From Robertmurraya korlensis NBRC 107688 (lineage in GTDB: Bacteria; Bacillota; Bacilli; Bacillales; Cytobacillaceae): 64,000 nucleotides of DNA. Below the pieces are notes generated by a model. It was given only the letters and a program-made list of their open reading frames with translations, was not told the origin of the DNA and searched no databases. Location of the stretch: NCBI RefSeq assembly GCF_001591645.1, contig NZ_BCVH01000007.1, positions 62,001-126,000 of the forward strand, written 5' to 3'. Positions within the stretch are counted from its first letter, which is position 1. Every line of letters starts with the position of its first letter. This document shows, piece after piece, positions 45,341 to 53,982 of the stretch. The position numbers and the translations under genes were made by a program.

Positions 45341-45377
45341 GGAAAGTCATTCAGCTAGACAGCTAGAATGGCTTTCC
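45341..45377. terminator. terminator after hmp
   Basis: GGAAAGTCATTCAGCT pairs with AGCTAGAATGGCTTTCC (one bulge, one G-U) around AGAC, 14 bp beyond the hmp stop on the minus strand. Confidence 0.75.
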
Positions 45378-45390
45378 TTTTCTATAAAAC

Positions 45391-46629
45391 TTAATTTAAC
45401 TGATCGGCAGGTCCAAAAAATTCAAAATGAATTCTATCAGCAGGAACTCCTAACTCTTTTAATGCAGTATTTACTGTTTTCATGAATGGAATCGGACCAC
45501 AGAAGTAGAAAGAAGCATTTTTATCTTTAACAATTGAATCGATCCATTGAAGATCAATATATCCTTCTTTATCAAACTCTTTGTTTAATACATCTACTTC
45601 TGTCGGCTTTTCATAGCAAAGGTGATACTTAATATTCTCCGATTGACTTGAAAGCTCTTTAACATGTTCATGCATGGCATGAGTCGTTCCGTTAATAGCA
45701 GCGTGAATAAATGTGACTTTACGATTTGGCTGTTTGGAAGCAAGGGTATTTAGCATGCTAATCATTGGAGTAATTCCTACACCACCACTAAGCAACACAA
45801 CAGGTTCTATAGATTCTACATCTAAAACAAAATCACCGGCAGGAGCTGTCACTTCTAGAGTATCTCCTTCTTGAATGGTATTGTGTAAGTATGTGGATAC
45901 TTTCCCGTTTGGGATATGTTCAGAAGAAGAGGTTTCCTTTTTTACACTAATCCGGTAGTACTCTTTTTCAGGACTGTCAGATAAGCTATACTGGCGAATA
46001 TGAGTGTACTCTTCTCCCGTAATTTTTACCCGAATGCTAATATACTGGCCAGGAGTGAAAGTAGGAATTCCCTTACCATCCTTTGGTTGTAAGTAAAAAG
46101 AGGTAATTACTTCACTTTCTTTTACTTTTTTAGCAACAGCGAAGTCTCTAAAATCATTCCAGCCACCAGATTGAGAAACCGTTTCCTCATACATTTCATT
46201 TTCTACTTGAATAAATACATCCGCAATCACACCATACGCTTTCCCCCACGCATCAATAATGTCATCGGTCGCAGCATCTCCAAGTACGTCTTTTATCGCA
46301 AGTAATAAATGTTTTCCAACGATAGGATAATGCTCGGCTTTCACTTGTAAACTTCTATGTTTATGGGCAATTTGTCTAACGACAGGTAGGATGGCTTCTA
46401 AATTATCTATATACGCAGCGGCAGCATAGACAGTATTTGCAAGTGCTTTAGGCTGTCTTCCTTGTTTTTGATTGGCGTGGTTAAAAATATTTAACAACTC
46501 CGGATGGTTTGTAAACAGCATCTCGTAGAATCTCTTAGTAATGGCTTCCCCATGTTGTGCTAGGACAGGAACAGTGGATTTAATAATTTCAATTGTTTTC
46601 GTGTCTAATGGACTTGTAGTTGTTGTCAT
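45391..46629 (-). CDS. hmp: flavohemoprotein, nitric oxide dioxygenase
   Basis: A 412-residue flavohemoglobin. Globin domain 1-145 with B10 Tyr35 in KRFYEMLF and proximal His89 in RQIAHKH. The FAD domain has RQYSLSD, and the NAD domain [17 protein letters not shown] with YFCGPIPFM. It turns NO and oxygen into nitrate. AAGGGGG stands before the ATG. The upstream region carries two long dyads that resemble NsrR sites, and nsrR itself is divergent, so NO-induced derepression is the expected control. Confidence 0.95.
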   Translation of the reverse strand: MTTTTSPLDTKTIEIIKSTVPVLAQHGEAITKRFYEMLFTNHPELLNIFNHANQKQGRQPKALANTVYAAAAYIDNLEAILPVVRQIAHKHRSLQVKAEHYPIVGKHLLLAIKDVLGDAATDDIIDAWGKAYGVIADVFIQVENEMYEETVSQSGGWNDFRDFAVAKKVKESEVITSFYLQPKDGKGIPTFTPGQYISIRVKITGEEYTHIRQYSLSDSPEKEYYRISVKKETSSSEHIPNGKVSTYLHNTIQEGDTLEVTAPAGDFVLDVESIEPVVLLSGGVGITPMISMLNTLASKQPNRKVTFIHAAINGTTHAMHEHVKELSSQSENIKYHLCYEKPTEVDVLNKEFDKEGYIDLQWIDSIVKDKNASFYFCGPIPFMKTVNTALKELGVPADRIHFEFFGPADQLN

Positions 46630-46665
46630 GTTAATTCCCCCTTAATAATATTCTCACAGTGTTAA

Positions 46666-46687
46666 AGATATATTTAGAATACATGTT
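46666..46687. promoter_or_regulatory. NsrR-type operator 1
   Basis: A 22-bp AT-rich dyad (ATATATTTAGAATACAT core) similar to known NsrR sites, 37 bp upstream of the hmp start codon. Confidence 0.65.
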
Positions 46688-46714
46688 TTATTTTAGGCAT
46701 TGATGGTTACTTAA

Positions 46715-46736
46715 AGCAATATTTTAAATACATGTT
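46715..46736. promoter_or_regulatory. NsrR-type operator 2
   Basis: A second copy (ATATTTTAAATACATG core), about 49 bp further from hmp and toward nsrR. The two share TACATGTT at the right end. Confidence 0.6.
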
Positions 46737-46821
46737 TAACAGAATGTTCACATTTATGTTGAACTAGTTAGTTTATGGTATATTTAAATTATTTAATGGC
46801 ATAGGGATCAAGGTGATTATG

Positions 46822-47253
46822 ATGCAACTTACCACATACACAGACTATACGTTACGTGTTCTTATTTTTTTGGGAATGCAAACAAGCAGCGAAAAATCAA
46901 ATATCAAAGAAATTTCCAGCTTTTATAACATATCAAATAATCATTTAAGCAAAGTAGTTTATGAACTAGGAAAGCTTGGATTGATAGAAACGGTTAGGGG
47001 ACGCAATGGAGGAATTCGGCTAGCGAAGGAGCCGGCTCAAATAAATATTGGTTCCATTGTTCGTCTAACGGAAAGTCCTATCAATATGGTGGAATGTTTT
47101 GACGAGACCAGAAACACTTGCCGAATCAGTCCGGCTTGTAAATTAAAACATGTATTAAATGAGGCTTTAAACTCTTATCTAAAGGTTTTAGATGGATATA
47201 CGTTAGAAGATTTGCTGCAAAATCAGGATGAGTTAAAGACATTATTCTTATAA
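46822..47253 (+). CDS. nsrR: NO-sensing Rrf2-family repressor NsrR
   Basis: A 143-residue Rrf2 regulator. Winged HTH at the front (YTDYTLRVLIFLGMQ, YNISNNHLSKVVYELG, GRNGGIRLAK) and three cysteines for the iron-sulfur cluster at 92, 100 and 106, the same numbers as in B. subtilis NsrR. The start at 46822 follows AAGGTGAT at good distance; the GTG at 46813 overlaps that site. It should repress the divergent hmp and be relieved by NO. A perfect terminator follows. Confidence 0.92.
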   Translation: MQLTTYTDYTLRVLIFLGMQTSSEKSNIKEISSFYNISNNHLSKVVYELGKLGLIETVRGRNGGIRLAKEPAQINIGSIVRLTESPINMVECFDETRNTCRISPACKLKHVLNEALNSYLKVLDGYTLEDLLQNQDELKTLFL

Positions 47254-47259
47254 AAAGTA

Positions 47260-47283
47260 AAAAGGTTGCTCTGGCAACCTTTT
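47260..47283 (+). terminator. rho-independent terminator of nsrR
   Basis: AAAAGGTTGC and GCAACCTTTT form a perfect 10-bp stem with loop TCTG, immediately after the nsrR stop codon. Confidence 0.9.
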
Positions 47284-47306
47284 ATTATTAAATATAAAAA
47301 ACAGAT

Positions 47307-47587
47307 TTACTAAGTTCATCTTATTTTACTAAATACTGGAAAATACATGTCGTAAAGTCCAACTTAGTTCACTTATTCCGCTAAATATTGGAAATCGCAT
47401 GTCGTAAAGTTCAACTTAGTTCACTTATTTCACTAAATATTGGAAATTGCATGTCGTAAAGTCCAACTTAGTTCACTCATGCCACTAAATGCTGGAAATC
47501 ACATGTCATAAAGTTCAACTTAGTTCACTCATTCCACTAAATGCTGGAAATCGCATGATATAAATTCCAACCTAGTTACTCATTCCA
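47307..47587. repeat. 52-bp tandem repeat array, five copies plus a partial
   Basis: Full copies start at 47329, 47381, 47433, 47485 and 47537, each beginning CTAAAT(A/G)(C/T)TGGAAA and containing AAAGT(C/T)CAACTTAGTTCACT. The first four are exactly 52 bp; the fifth is 51 bp, having lost one C. A degenerate partial copy lies before the first. Copies differ at several bases, so the array is not very recent. It fills the space between the nsrR terminator and the LysR gene and runs into the last residues of that gene, whose stop codon falls in copy five. Confidence 0.92.
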
Positions 47588-48469
47588 AAATCTCAAAACT
47601 TTCAAGAACCTCGATAAGGAAGGATTCAAATTATTCTTTTTCCAAGCTATGACAAGCTCAAAGTCCTGATCCTCTATTTGATTCATTTCCACAAAACGAA
47701 GCGAGGGGCTAGATATCGCTTCAAAGCTCTTTGGTAAAATGGATATGCCCATTTCCGATTCTACTAAAATCGGAACCGTATCAACGAAGCGTGGCTGACT
47801 AACAATTTTCGGAGTGAACCCATGCTGTTCACATAACTGGACAATAAAATCATACGAGCCAACTGGTGAATCGTGGCGATTATGTATGATAAATGGCTCC
47901 CCAGCCACATCTGGTAGAGTGATATTTTTCTTGTTAACGAGTGGATGGTTTTGGTGCATAACAATACAGTACGGTTCTTTAGCAACCGTTTCAATTTCAA
48001 TTTCTTCAATTCGATGGAGTCCTGAGGGGAGGGTTAGTGCAAAATCTAGTTCTCCATGCTCTAATTCATCTTTTAGCATTTTACTAGGAAAGTGGTTTAA
48101 ATGGAGTTCCACTTTTGGATATAACTCACGAAACCGTTTGATGACTGAAGGTAGAAAACTTTTCACATGCACAGCTAGAAAACCAATGGAGAGACTTCCA
48201 ATGATACCTTCATCTGTTTGCTTTGCCTTTTCAATGGCTCCTGATGTTTTCTCGACAATCTCAATGGCTTCTTTGAGGAAAACAGAGCCTGCTGGGGTGA
48301 GCTTTACGGAGCGTTTGTTTCTGATAAATAGTTTTACGCCTATTTGATCCTCTAAATCAGCAATTTGCTGGCTTATCGCGGATTGAGCAACATACAGCTG
48401 ATTGGCAGCTTTCGTAAAATTTAGATGCTCTGCAACAGTGATAAAATAACGCAATTGGCGAATATCCAT
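47576..48469 (-). CDS. LysR-family transcriptional regulator
   Basis: A 297-residue LysR regulator: HTH at 1-65 (MDIRQLRYFITVAEHLNFTK, VAQSAISQQIADLEDQIGVKLF) and a two-lobe effector domain from about 90. It is of the BenM/CatR/CynR-like group, often concerned with aromatic or organic acid catabolism. Divergent from the quercetin dioxygenase gene with a near-perfect palindrome between, so it probably regulates that unit and itself. The last residues (FWNE and stop) come from the terminal copy of the 52-bp repeat. GTGAGGG precedes the ATG. Effector unknown. Confidence 0.9.
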   Translation of the reverse strand: MDIRQLRYFITVAEHLNFTKAANQLYVAQSAISQQIADLEDQIGVKLFIRNKRSVKLTPAGSVFLKEAIEIVEKTSGAIEKAKQTDEGIIGSLSIGFLAVHVKSFLPSVIKRFRELYPKVELHLNHFPSKMLKDELEHGELDFALTLPSGLHRIEEIEIETVAKEPYCIVMHQNHPLVNKKNITLPDVAGEPFIIHNRHDSPVGSYDFIVQLCEQHGFTPKIVSQPRFVDTVPILVESEMGISILPKSFEAISSPSLRFVEMNQIEDQDFELVIAWKKNNLNPSLSRFLKVLRFWNE

Positions 48470-48588
48470 AAGACCCTCACTTGTTATGTGTTTTCTATTA
48501 TTTTATCATAGAATATGAGAATAAAAGGGTCAGGAAGAAAAGTTTCCCATTTACCAAAAATAGTTGTCTACAAAAATATATGCAAAGA

Positions 48589-48609
48589 GTAATCAGGAAT
48601 CCTGATTAC
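48589..48609. promoter_or_regulatory. palindrome GTAATCAGGA-A-TCCTGATTAC, LysR operator candidate
   Basis: Perfect 10-bp arms with a single-base centre, midway between the divergent LysR and dioxygenase genes, 100-120 bp from both starts. LysR recognition sites are dyads with the T-N11-A form; ATCAGGAATCCTGAT here satisfies it. Confidence 0.65.
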
Positions 48610-48663
48610 AGAAATCAAACTCTAATATTTCCAATTCTTTTGATTTCGTTTTATGGTTAAATA

Positions 48664-48677
48664 TGAAAGCGCTTTAA
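48664..48677. promoter_or_regulatory. cre box upstream of the quercetinase gene
   Basis: TGAAAGCGCTTTAA has a single mismatch to TGWAANCGNTNWCA. It lies 32 bp before the start codon, so CcpA would block initiation or early elongation. Confidence 0.7.
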
Positions 48678-48709
48678 AGTATGAAAATTCTGACTAGGGG
48701 TGTGGGGAG

Positions 48710-49756
48710 ATGGTTGTACGGGTTATTGGCAAATTACCTAATGAAGGAAAACCATATTACGTTCGAAACGGAGAGGGAGAAAGATACTTATTCGGAACAC
48801 AGGTAGCCTCGGTTGTTGCCACCACGAAAAGTACGGGTGATATGCTAGAAATAGTTCAATTATCAGGAGGAAAAGGGGATTATTTTCCATCACATATACA
48901 TGAACAAGCCCATGAAGGCATTGTCGTGCTTGATGGAAGACTTGAGGTAGAAATCAATGGAGAAAAGCATCTACTAACAGCAGGGGATTATGTTCATATT
49001 CCTTCAGGCACAGTCCATGCGTATCGGATGCAGAGTCATCGTACACGCTTTTGGTCGTTTACTATTAACGGCACTGTTGCAGAACTATATTCATATATTG
49101 GAGAACCCTATGATAAATTTGAACGTCCACCTGTTTGTAAAAATCCTTTAGATTCAAATAGTCTAGCAAACATTCCTAATGATATTGATATAAAATTTGT
49201 TGATTGTCAGCAAGTAAACGAATTCGTTCAACTAGTAAAAGGCTGTTCAATTCCAACAGAGCCAAAGGCCTACGTGCTTGAATCTGGAGAAGGGGTACAC
49301 CTGCTGAGTGGAGATACCGTACATTCTCTTCTTACTACAAAAGAGGCGACTGACGGTCATTTTATTGCTTTAGTATCTGAAGGACCAAAGGGATTGCCGA
49401 TTGGAGAACACGCACATGAAGTTACAAATGAAACTTTTATGTGCTTGCAAGGGGAAATGACCCTTTGGGTAAATGGAGAGGAATTACATTTGTTACCGGG
49501 TGATTTTGCCTATGTTCCTGCAAAGACAGCCCATCGCTTCCGTTGTGATGCTCACTACACAAAGTTTCTGGGGGTATTAACTCCGGCTGATTTTGAGGGT
49601 TTCTTTCGAATTTTAGGAGATGAATATGAACATTCTATTTTTCCTGACGAGCCTGCCCCTTACCGGTTTGACCGAGTCATTCAGAGGATCCAGGAACTAG
49701 ACTTGACTCTATTAGGGAAGCCACCACGTCCATCTGATATTGAAGAGGTTAGTTGA
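48710..49756 (+). CDS. qdoI: quercetin 2,3-dioxygenase (bicupin), QdoI-like
   Basis: A 348-residue two-cupin dioxygenase. Metal site 1 is His62, His64, Glu69 and His103; site 2 is His234, His236, Glu241 and His275, the same residue numbers known for B. subtilis quercetinase QdoI (YxaG). Stretches such as GEGERYLFG, STGDMLEIVQLSGGKGD and YRMQSHRTR closely resemble that enzyme. It opens the central ring of flavonols, giving carbon monoxide and a depside. GGGGTGTGGGGAG precedes the ATG. The esterase gene follows with coupled starts. A cre box and a LysR palindrome lie upstream. Quercetin itself as substrate is inferred from similarity. Confidence 0.88.
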   Translation: MVVRVIGKLPNEGKPYYVRNGEGERYLFGTQVASVVATTKSTGDMLEIVQLSGGKGDYFPSHIHEQAHEGIVVLDGRLEVEINGEKHLLTAGDYVHIPSGTVHAYRMQSHRTRFWSFTINGTVAELYSYIGEPYDKFERPPVCKNPLDSNSLANIPNDIDIKFVDCQQVNEFVQLVKGCSIPTEPKAYVLESGEGVHLLSGDTVHSLLTTKEATDGHFIALVSEGPKGLPIGEHAHEVTNETFMCLQGEMTLWVNGEELHLLPGDFAYVPAKTAHRFRCDAHYTKFLGVLTPADFEGFFRILGDEYEHSIFPDEPAPYRFDRVIQRIQELDLTLLGKPPRPSDIEEVS

Positions 49757-49758
49757 AT

Positions 49759-50706
49759 ATGAGTTTTCAAGTAAAGTTATTACCAGACCTTGTGTTTTCC
49801 TCTCCCGGTGGAAAACCATTACTTCTAGATTTATATTTACCTCTTAAGAAGAAAGAACCATTGCCAGTTATCGTGTGGTTACATGGGGGCGGTTGGAGAA
49901 TTGGGGATCGGAAGCTTGGACCGGATTTTTATCAATATTTTGCCGAAAAAGGCTTTGCGATGGCGAGTATCGAATACCGTTTGAGCGGGGAAGCCCTCTT
50001 TCCTGCACAAATTCATGACGTAAAGGCGGCGATACGTTGGCTTCGTTCGGTTGCTGATGAGTATCATTTAGATAGCGATCGCATAGGGTTATGGGGCTCA
50101 TCTGCTGGAGGACATTTAGCAGCATTAGCCGGAACAACGGGAACAGGAATACTTGAGGGGTTGGAACACGGGGTTGAAGAATATTCCAGTGATGTTCAGG
50201 CGGTTGTTGATGGTTATGGACCAACGGATTTCTTGCAAATGGATCTACCTCATACGCCTGAGGGGCGTTCTAATGATCCAGAAACAGAACATCTTGACCC
50301 AGTCTTACATCACTCTGATATGAATTCTCCAGAATCTCAATTGCTAGGATCTCCTATTCATTCGGTACCTGATCGTGTGCGAGAAGCCAATCCCATTACG
50401 TATATCAAAGGGGATGAACCGCCTTTTCTGATCATGCATGGAACAAAGGATACGGCGGTACCAGCACATCAAAGTGAACTACTATATCAAGCTCTCTTAG
50501 AAAAAGGAAACGATGCCACTCTCTGTTTAATAGATGGTTTTGGCCATGCCTTTTTTAACAACAATGATTTGGACAATCATCCGCCTTATTCTGCTAGTCT
50601 TCATACAACTAGAGTAGGGGAGAAAGAGCAAATAGAATCCACCCACGTTAAAATATTTGAGTTGATTGAAAAGTTTTTCCGAAAACATTTAATGAAAATG
50701 GGCTAA
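49759..50706 (+). CDS. alpha/beta-hydrolase (HSL/BD-FAE type), candidate depside esterase
   Basis: A 315-residue esterase: oxyanion motif WLHGGGW (HGGGW 42-46), nucleophile elbow GSSAG at 113-117 (Ser115), acid in MHGTKDTAVP, and His in DGFGHAFFN. It lacks a signal peptide. The ATG at 49759 is preferred to a TTG at 49753 that overlaps the upstream stop. It is cotranscribed with quercetinase and a terminator closes the pair, so hydrolysis of the depside 2-protocatechuoyl-phloroglucinol carboxylate is an attractive role, but this is inference; any small ester is possible. Confidence 0.78.
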   Translation: MSFQVKLLPDLVFSSPGGKPLLLDLYLPLKKKEPLPVIVWLHGGGWRIGDRKLGPDFYQYFAEKGFAMASIEYRLSGEALFPAQIHDVKAAIRWLRSVADEYHLDSDRIGLWGSSAGGHLAALAGTTGTGILEGLEHGVEEYSSDVQAVVDGYGPTDFLQMDLPHTPEGRSNDPETEHLDPVLHHSDMNSPESQLLGSPIHSVPDRVREANPITYIKGDEPPFLIMHGTKDTAVPAHQSELLYQALLEKGNDATLCLIDGFGHAFFNNNDLDNHPPYSASLHTTRVGEKEQIESTHVKIFELIEKFFRKHLMKMG

Positions 50707-50709
50707 AAG

Positions 50710-50740
50710 ATACTCCGATCAAGCGGAGTATTTTTTTTTT
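50710..50740 (+). terminator. rho-independent terminator of the quercetinase unit
   Basis: ATACTCCG/CGGAGTAT, 6-base loop, then a run of ten T. Strong. It separates the quercetinase-esterase unit from the following aromatic operon. Confidence 0.92.
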
Positions 50741-50867
50741 GCAAATTAATCATCTGAAATCGCGATTTCTCAAATAACATCTGTGTATTTCAAAAAAGTT
50801 TTTCTTTGTCTTATCATAAAATTACAGGCTGACACGATGGCTACATTAAAATCAAGGAGGGTTTTAC

Positions 50868-51806
50868 TTGAAATTACTAACATATTCCGAAAATAATCAT
50901 TCACTTAGACTAGGTATTTTAGTAGACGAACATACGATTATCGATCCACAACTCGCGTACATCGAGCAGTTAAAGCAACAAGGGCAAAAAAGGGCAATAG
51001 AAATTGCAAGCGCTTTACTCCCGGCTAATCCAGTAGAATTTATTGCGAGTGGGGATGTGGCCTTGCAAAAGGCAAAAGAAGCGATTGACTTTGCTCTTGG
51101 GCATTCAGTAGAAACCTCGGCAATTTTTAAAAAAGATCGTGTAAAGATCGGACCACCAGTGTTAAAGCCGAATAAAATCATTTGCGTAGGATTGAATTAC
51201 AAGAACCATATCATTGAGATGAAGCGTGACTTTCCAGCACACCCAGTCATTTTTGCTAAGTTTGCAACAGCAATTGCGGCTCCTAATGACATATTTCTAC
51301 TTAACTCCGATTTAACGAAAAAATTAGATTACGAGGCAGAACTAGCATTTGTTATTGGGAAGGAAGGGAAGAACATCAAGGCTGAAGATGCTTTGGATTA
51401 TGTGTATGGCTACACGGTGGCAAATGATATCACCGCTCGCGATATGCAGAAGAGAACGATTCAATGGCTGCAAGGAAAAACGCTAGATAACAGTCTCCCG
51501 TTAGGGCCCGTTTTAGTGACAAAGGATGAAATTTCCAATCCACATGGTCTTGATATTTCATTAACCGTAAATGGCGAAGTAAGACAAAAATCTAATACAG
51601 AGCAGCTATTGTTTAACGTAAATCATTTGGTTGAATTTTTATCTGGCATTTGCACGTTAGAACCAGGTGACATTGTTTGTACGGGAACACCAGGTGGTGT
51701 CGGTGAAGCACAAAATAAGTTTCTCCAAGATGGAGATGTTGTTAAAGTAGAAATTTCGGGGATTGGAGCAATCGAGACCACCATTAAGGAGGAGAACGTT
51801 TCATGA
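50868..51806 (+). CDS. fumarylacetoacetate hydrolase-family protein
   Basis: A 312-residue FAH-fold enzyme starting at TTG 7 bases after AAGGAGG. Metal ligands lie in LDYEAELAFVIG (Glu156, Glu158) and NDITARDMQ (Asp187); VCTGTPGGVGEA is the usual C-terminal loop. This fold includes fumarylacetoacetate and acylpyruvate hydrolases and decarboxylases or isomerases of homoprotocatechuate degradation (HpaG). It heads an operon with an extradiol dioxygenase and a flavin monooxygenase, so it likely processes the ring-cleavage product. Exact reaction open. Confidence 0.87.
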   Translation: MKLLTYSENNHSLRLGILVDEHTIIDPQLAYIEQLKQQGQKRAIEIASALLPANPVEFIASGDVALQKAKEAIDFALGHSVETSAIFKKDRVKIGPPVLKPNKIICVGLNYKNHIIEMKRDFPAHPVIFAKFATAIAAPNDIFLLNSDLTKKLDYEAELAFVIGKEGKNIKAEDALDYVYGYTVANDITARDMQKRTIQWLQGKTLDNSLPLGPVLVTKDEISNPHGLDISLTVNGEVRQKSNTEQLLFNVNHLVEFLSGICTLEPGDIVCTGTPGGVGEAQNKFLQDGDVVKVEISGIGAIETTIKEENVS

Positions 51807-52777
51807 CAAACTTTCAAGAGCCGATTCGCGATATTGCTCATTTAGCTCATATAGAATTGCAGACTCCAAGGCCAAATGAAAGTCTTGAGTTTTTCCAGGG
51901 GTTACTTGGGATGACGGTAGTGAAAAGTGAGGCACAATCCGTCTATTTACGAGGCTGGGGTGAGCAGCAGCTTTATAGCTTGAAACTCACAGAAGCCAAG
52001 CAAGCTGGCCTTGGTCATGTGGGGATGAGAACCTTCTCTCCACAATCGCTTGAGCAGCGAGCAAATCATCTGAAGGATAGCAAGTATGGGATTGGATGGA
52101 CAGACGGCGATTATGGACATGGTCCTTCCTATCGTTTTATGGATCCCGCTGGACATAAAATAGAAGTCTTTTACGAAGCGGAAAAGTACGTGACACCGGA
52201 TCATTTGAAGCCAGGGTTAAAGAACATGCCGGAAAAGTACTCTGCTAGGGGGGCAGCCGTTACACAGCTTGATCATATAAATTTGTTTAGTCCTGATGTC
52301 GATGCGGATAGTTTATTCTATCGAAAGTATCTAGGCTTTAAACTGAGTGAGCAAGCGGTAACAGAAACAGGAAAACAAACAACGGCGTGGCTACATGTGA
52401 CCAACAAGTCTTATGACATGGCAATTTCATTGGATAAAACCGGTGCCCAAGGACGTTTTCATCACGCTGCATTTAAAGTAGAAACTCCAGAAATGGTTCT
52501 GCGAGCAGCAGATGTGTTTTTAGATAATGGAATTTATATTGAAGCTCCACCTAATAAGCATGTGGCAGGGCAAACGATGTTTGTGTACGTGTATGAGCCA
52601 GGGGGCAATCGTATTGAAGTATGTTCAGGTGGATTTCTCATTTATACACCTGATTGGGAAACGGTGACCTGGACACCAGAAGAACGGAAAAAAGGATTGG
52701 CATGGGGGTCTCCTTTGCCAGCAACGTTTCACACATATGGTACACCAGATATTGAGAAATCAAGTACAGGAGGGTGA
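51803..52777 (+). CDS. extradiol ring-cleavage dioxygenase, VOC family (catechol 2,3-dioxygenase type)
   Basis: A 324-residue two-module vicinal-oxygen-chelate protein. The iron ligands in the C-terminal module are His158 (QLDHINLF), His221 (FHHAAFKV) and Glu272 (GNRIEVCSG). The N-terminal module keeps HLAHIELQT. It opens a catechol-type ring next to the hydroxyls. Its start codon overlaps the stop of the FAH gene (ATGA), so the two act in sequence. Ring substituents of the true substrate are not visible from sequence. Confidence 0.9.
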   Translation: MTNFQEPIRDIAHLAHIELQTPRPNESLEFFQGLLGMTVVKSEAQSVYLRGWGEQQLYSLKLTEAKQAGLGHVGMRTFSPQSLEQRANHLKDSKYGIGWTDGDYGHGPSYRFMDPAGHKIEVFYEAEKYVTPDHLKPGLKNMPEKYSARGAAVTQLDHINLFSPDVDADSLFYRKYLGFKLSEQAVTETGKQTTAWLHVTNKSYDMAISLDKTGAQGRFHHAAFKVETPEMVLRAADVFLDNGIYIEAPPNKHVAGQTMFVYVYEPGGNRIEVCSGGFLIYTPDWETVTWTPEERKKGLAWGSPLPATFHTYGTPDIEKSSTGG

Positions 52778-52781
52778 GGGA

Positions 52782-53966
52782 ATGAACAAGATGTTAAATA
52801 AGATTACTCATGAGGAAGCCATTGAGCGTGCCAAAGAATTATCTTTAATGATCCGTTCTCGTTCCCGTGAAGGAGAAAGCTTGAGACATCAACCACAAGA
52901 AACTATTGACGACTTTATTGCATCAGGGTTAGTTCGCTCATTGGTTCCAAGTCGTTGGGGAGGACATGAGCTCGATTGGAAAACATTAGCCGGTACCGCG
53001 ATTGAAGTATCGAAAGGAGATGCCTCTGCAGGCTGGTGTTATTCCTTATTGCTACTTCACAGCTGGATGCTAGCCTTTTTCCCAAACGAAGCTCAGAAAG
53101 ATGTATGGAAGGACAATCCAGACGCTTGTCTTGCCACCTCCATAAATCCAAGTCCGAACTCAGAGATTCTAAAGGTAAAAGATGGATATCGTCTAACTGG
53201 GAAATGGGGATTTTCTTCGGGAATCAATCACTGTGATTGGGTCATGATTAGTGCTGCAGCCCCACAAGAGGATAGTGAGAAAGAGAAAAAAATGTTGTAT
53301 TTCCTCGTTCCGAAAAGCGACTTAAAGGTGATAGATGTATGGCATGTTATTGGTATGCGTGGAACAGGTAGTAACTTGTTAGAGTTATCGGATGTATTTG
53401 TCCCGGAACATCGCACGATGGAGTTAACTCCGTGGAATCTCCAAGGCATTTCTCCTGGTATGGAGCAAAATAAGGCCCCACTTTACCGTATTCAGCTGTC
53501 AGCGGTTATGCCTGTAACATTATTGTCTGTTATTTTAGGTGCAACAAAGGGTGCCTATAATATTTGGCGAGATATGGTCATTGGCAAAAATAAATCCCGT
53601 AAAGGAGAACCTGTTGCCAATTTAACACATCAGCAAATCCGACTTGCGAAGGTAGCAGCTAAGCTAGAAGCGGTAGATGCACTGCTTCATAAGTCGCTAG
53701 AGTTAGTAGAATCTGGAAGAGTGCTTGATTACAAGGAACGTGTTAGTTTGCGAAGAAATTATTGCTATTGTGCGGAACTCTGTACTGAGGCAATGGAAAC
53801 CATTTATACAAGTAGTGGGGCAGCCGCTTCTGCAGAAAGTCATCCGTTACAACAGTTTTGGCGTGACATTCATGCTGGGGCACAACATACCGCATTTAAT
53901 TTTGACTGGGTAGGAGAGCTTTTTGGAAAATTGGAGCTTGGACTTCCTGTGAGTGTAGAATACTAG
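52782..53966 (+). CDS. flavin-dependent monooxygenase, acyl-CoA dehydrogenase fold (HpaH-C2/HsaA type)
   Basis: A 394-residue protein of group D flavin monooxygenase type: front IDDFIASGLVRSLVPSRWGG, GDASAGWCYSLLLLHSW, GKWGFSSGINHCDWVM and GMRGTGSNLLELSDVFVPEH. These features are shared with the oxygenase component of p-hydroxyphenylacetate hydroxylase from Acinetobacter and HsaA, which ortho-hydroxylate phenols with reduced flavin. Start 52782 follows AGGAGGGTGAGG; the frame extends upstream without a better site. It would make the catechol used by the dioxygenase before it. The reductase partner may be the next gene. Confidence 0.82.
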   Translation: MNKMLNKITHEEAIERAKELSLMIRSRSREGESLRHQPQETIDDFIASGLVRSLVPSRWGGHELDWKTLAGTAIEVSKGDASAGWCYSLLLLHSWMLAFFPNEAQKDVWKDNPDACLATSINPSPNSEILKVKDGYRLTGKWGFSSGINHCDWVMISAAAPQEDSEKEKKMLYFLVPKSDLKVIDVWHVIGMRGTGSNLLELSDVFVPEHRTMELTPWNLQGISPGMEQNKAPLYRIQLSAVMPVTLLSVILGATKGAYNIWRDMVIGKNKSRKGEPVANLTHQQIRLAKVAAKLEAVDALLHKSLELVESGRVLDYKERVSLRRNYCYCAELCTEAMETIYTSSGAAASAESHPLQQFWRDIHAGAQHTAFNFDWVGELFGKLELGLPVSVEY

Positions 53967-53982
53967 AAACGGAGGAATGAAA

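Noticed and set aside
47307-47587. CRISPR array
   Set aside because: The 52-bp units are contiguous without unique spacers, differ by substitutions along the whole unit, and no cas genes are near.
47814-48347. 177-residue open frame antisense to the LysR gene
   Set aside because: It lies wholly inside a clear LysR coding sequence, has no ribosome site, and its composition is that of a reverse-strand shadow.
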